64,000 nucleotides of DNA, taken from IMG/VR virus record IMGVR_UViG_3300047325_000130, positions 1 to 64,000 of that record, one strand, 5' to 3'. Below are positions 63,222-64,000 of this stretch, piece by piece. Each line of letters opens with the position of its first letter. Within the stretch, counting starts at the first letter, position 1. The notes under the pieces are model-generated. The model did no database searches and had not been told where the DNA came from. It saw nothing but the letters and a program-made list of their open reading frames with translations. Position numbers and translations under genes: made by a program. The DNA comes from a virus.

Positions 63222-63229
63222 AATAAATA
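63222..63229 (+). promoter_or_regulatory. T4-like late promoter box (AATAAATA)
   Basis: AATAAATA directly after the RNA candidate and 20 bases before the ATG at 63250; identical word to the one before the RNA. Confidence 0.5.
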
Positions 63230-63249
63230 TAGGATAACTTGGGTATTAT

Positions 63250-64000
63250 ATGAGAATTAGTGACTTAACAGAAAATTTAGTAGAATCGTATAGTTTGAAT
63301 AGTTCTCGTATAGAACATCCGGAAGACCTGGTCTTAGAAGCTGCTGGATCAGGTGCAATCCAAGCGGTTAGAGCATTAGAGTACGCAGTATCAAATCCAG
63401 ATTCAATAACTTTTAAACCAGACGGCAAGCCTGCTATTATTTGGGGGAAAGACGAGAACGGATTTACAATGGGCGACAAATATATGTTCAAAAAACAAAC
63501 AATGCCCAGGTCAGTAACTGAAATCGACGCTATACTATTAAGTCGCCGCGGTGGCGGCCGAGAAGACTTAATTGATATGTATAAAAGACTTTGGCCAATA
63601 TTTGAACAATCACTTAAACCAGAATTTAAAGGTTTTGTGATGGGAGATTTAATGTGGAATAAAACTCCCACCATTGTCAAATCAAATTATGAATTTAAAC
63701 CAAATACGGTAACATATACTGTAGAAGTTAATTCTGAATTAGGGCAAGAAATTAGTAAGAGCATTGCTGGTATTGTCGCTCATAGTTATTTTTCTAGTAT
63801 AGGCGGCACTGGATCACATATTCTTGATTTTAACCAATTGAATACAAATGGTAAATTATTGATAATTAGTGATCATTTTACCAGCTCACCAAACATAGTA
63901 AGACCTATTAAGCTAACTCAATTGGAAGATTTTGTATTGCAACAAAGACCTTTAATCAATGCATTCTTTCAATCCGGTATACAAGATCTCGGCGGAATAT
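63250..64000 (+). CDS. DUF6267-like nucleotidyltransferase-fold protein, partial
   Basis: 250 codons to the window edge. MRISDLTENLVE then EHPEDLVLEAAGSGAIQAVR, ITFKPDGKPAIIWGKDENG and GFVMGDLMW. I know this pattern from large virion-associated proteins of cyanophage-like myoviruses (DUF6267); the K-P-D-G-K-P segment looks like motif I of covalent nucleotidyltransferases (K-x-D-G). Function unproven. Late promoter-like box upstream. The 3' end is outside the window. Confidence 0.7.
   Translation, partial: MRISDLTENLVESYSLNSSRIEHPEDLVLEAAGSGAIQAVRALEYAVSNPDSITFKPDGKPAIIWGKDENGFTMGDKYMFKKQTMPRSVTEIDAILLSRRGGGREDLIDMYKRLWPIFEQSLKPEFKGFVMGDLMWNKTPTIVKSNYEFKPNTVTYTVEVNSELGQEISKSIAGIVAHSYFSSIGGTGSHILDFNQLNTNGKLLIISDHFTSSPNIVRPIKLTQLEDFVLQQRPLINAFFQSGIQDLGGI

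Overview
This is a 64-kb piece of a large, A+T-rich tailed bacteriophage genome, most likely a jumbo myovirus using T4-type late transcription. The evidence is: a 28-kb run of tail-fibre/adhesin genes, including one of 4437 codons; tightly packed genes with 1-4 base overlaps; recurring TATAAATA-like late promoter boxes upstream of structural-type genes; and many phage-typical small proteins. Several genes would look cellular in isolation: ClpA, DnaJ/CbpA, peptide deformylase, Hsp20, glutamyl-tRNA synthetase, NadV, NadM-Nudix and an ATP-dependent DNA ligase. No tRNA gene, CRISPR array or terminase/capsid gene was seen. The host cannot be determined.

Layout. 1-190: a decayed IS607-type end (TnpA remnant and the start of TnpB) running off the left edge. 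270-5300 (minus): small unknown genes, then dnaJ-def-clpA as a proteostasis operon behind a sigma70-like promoter; clpA carries a 173-residue mini-intein in its second P-loop. 5430-9925 (plus): a membrane-anchored protein, gltX, a sugar nucleotidyltransferase and four overlapping small paralogues. 9930-10493 (minus): a kinase-fold protein. 10551-38846 (plus): six fibre genes with collagen-like GPT repeats, a pectate-lyase-type beta-helix, arabinofuranosidase-like modules, LamG-like and C1q-like domains, interrupted by one minus-strand R2K ATP-grasp gene. 39-43 kb: a RyR-domain protein, a heme-oxygenase-like protein, and a tandem array of leucine-rich-repeat genes ending in a pseudogene.

43.2-50.9 kb: Hsp20, a vWA-domain pair, a frameshifted phosphatase, another fibre-like gene, a hairpin-rich gap, and an NAD salvage pair (nadV, nadM-Nudix) resembling the NARP2 anti-defence pathway. 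51.0-52.2 kb: a G+C-richer block of small genes, one frameshifted, that looks like a mosaic insertion. 52.2-64 kb: early/accessory genes (cyclic-phosphate receiver domain, GIY-YIG, two paralogous putative DNA-binding proteins with different basic tails, SpoT-like HD hydrolase, DNA ligase), a compact structured RNA candidate at 63.09-63.22 kb between two late promoters, and a truncated DUF6267-like gene at the right edge.

Two promoter grammars can be read by eye. One has an extended -35 (TTGGTTGAC) plus a -10 at about 16-17 bases and precedes metabolic/early genes. The other is T4-like (TATAAATA, AATAAATA, or (A/G)CTAAATA before fibre genes). At least five conserved genes are broken by single-base shifts, so either base-level errors or real decay should be considered before those genes are interpreted.
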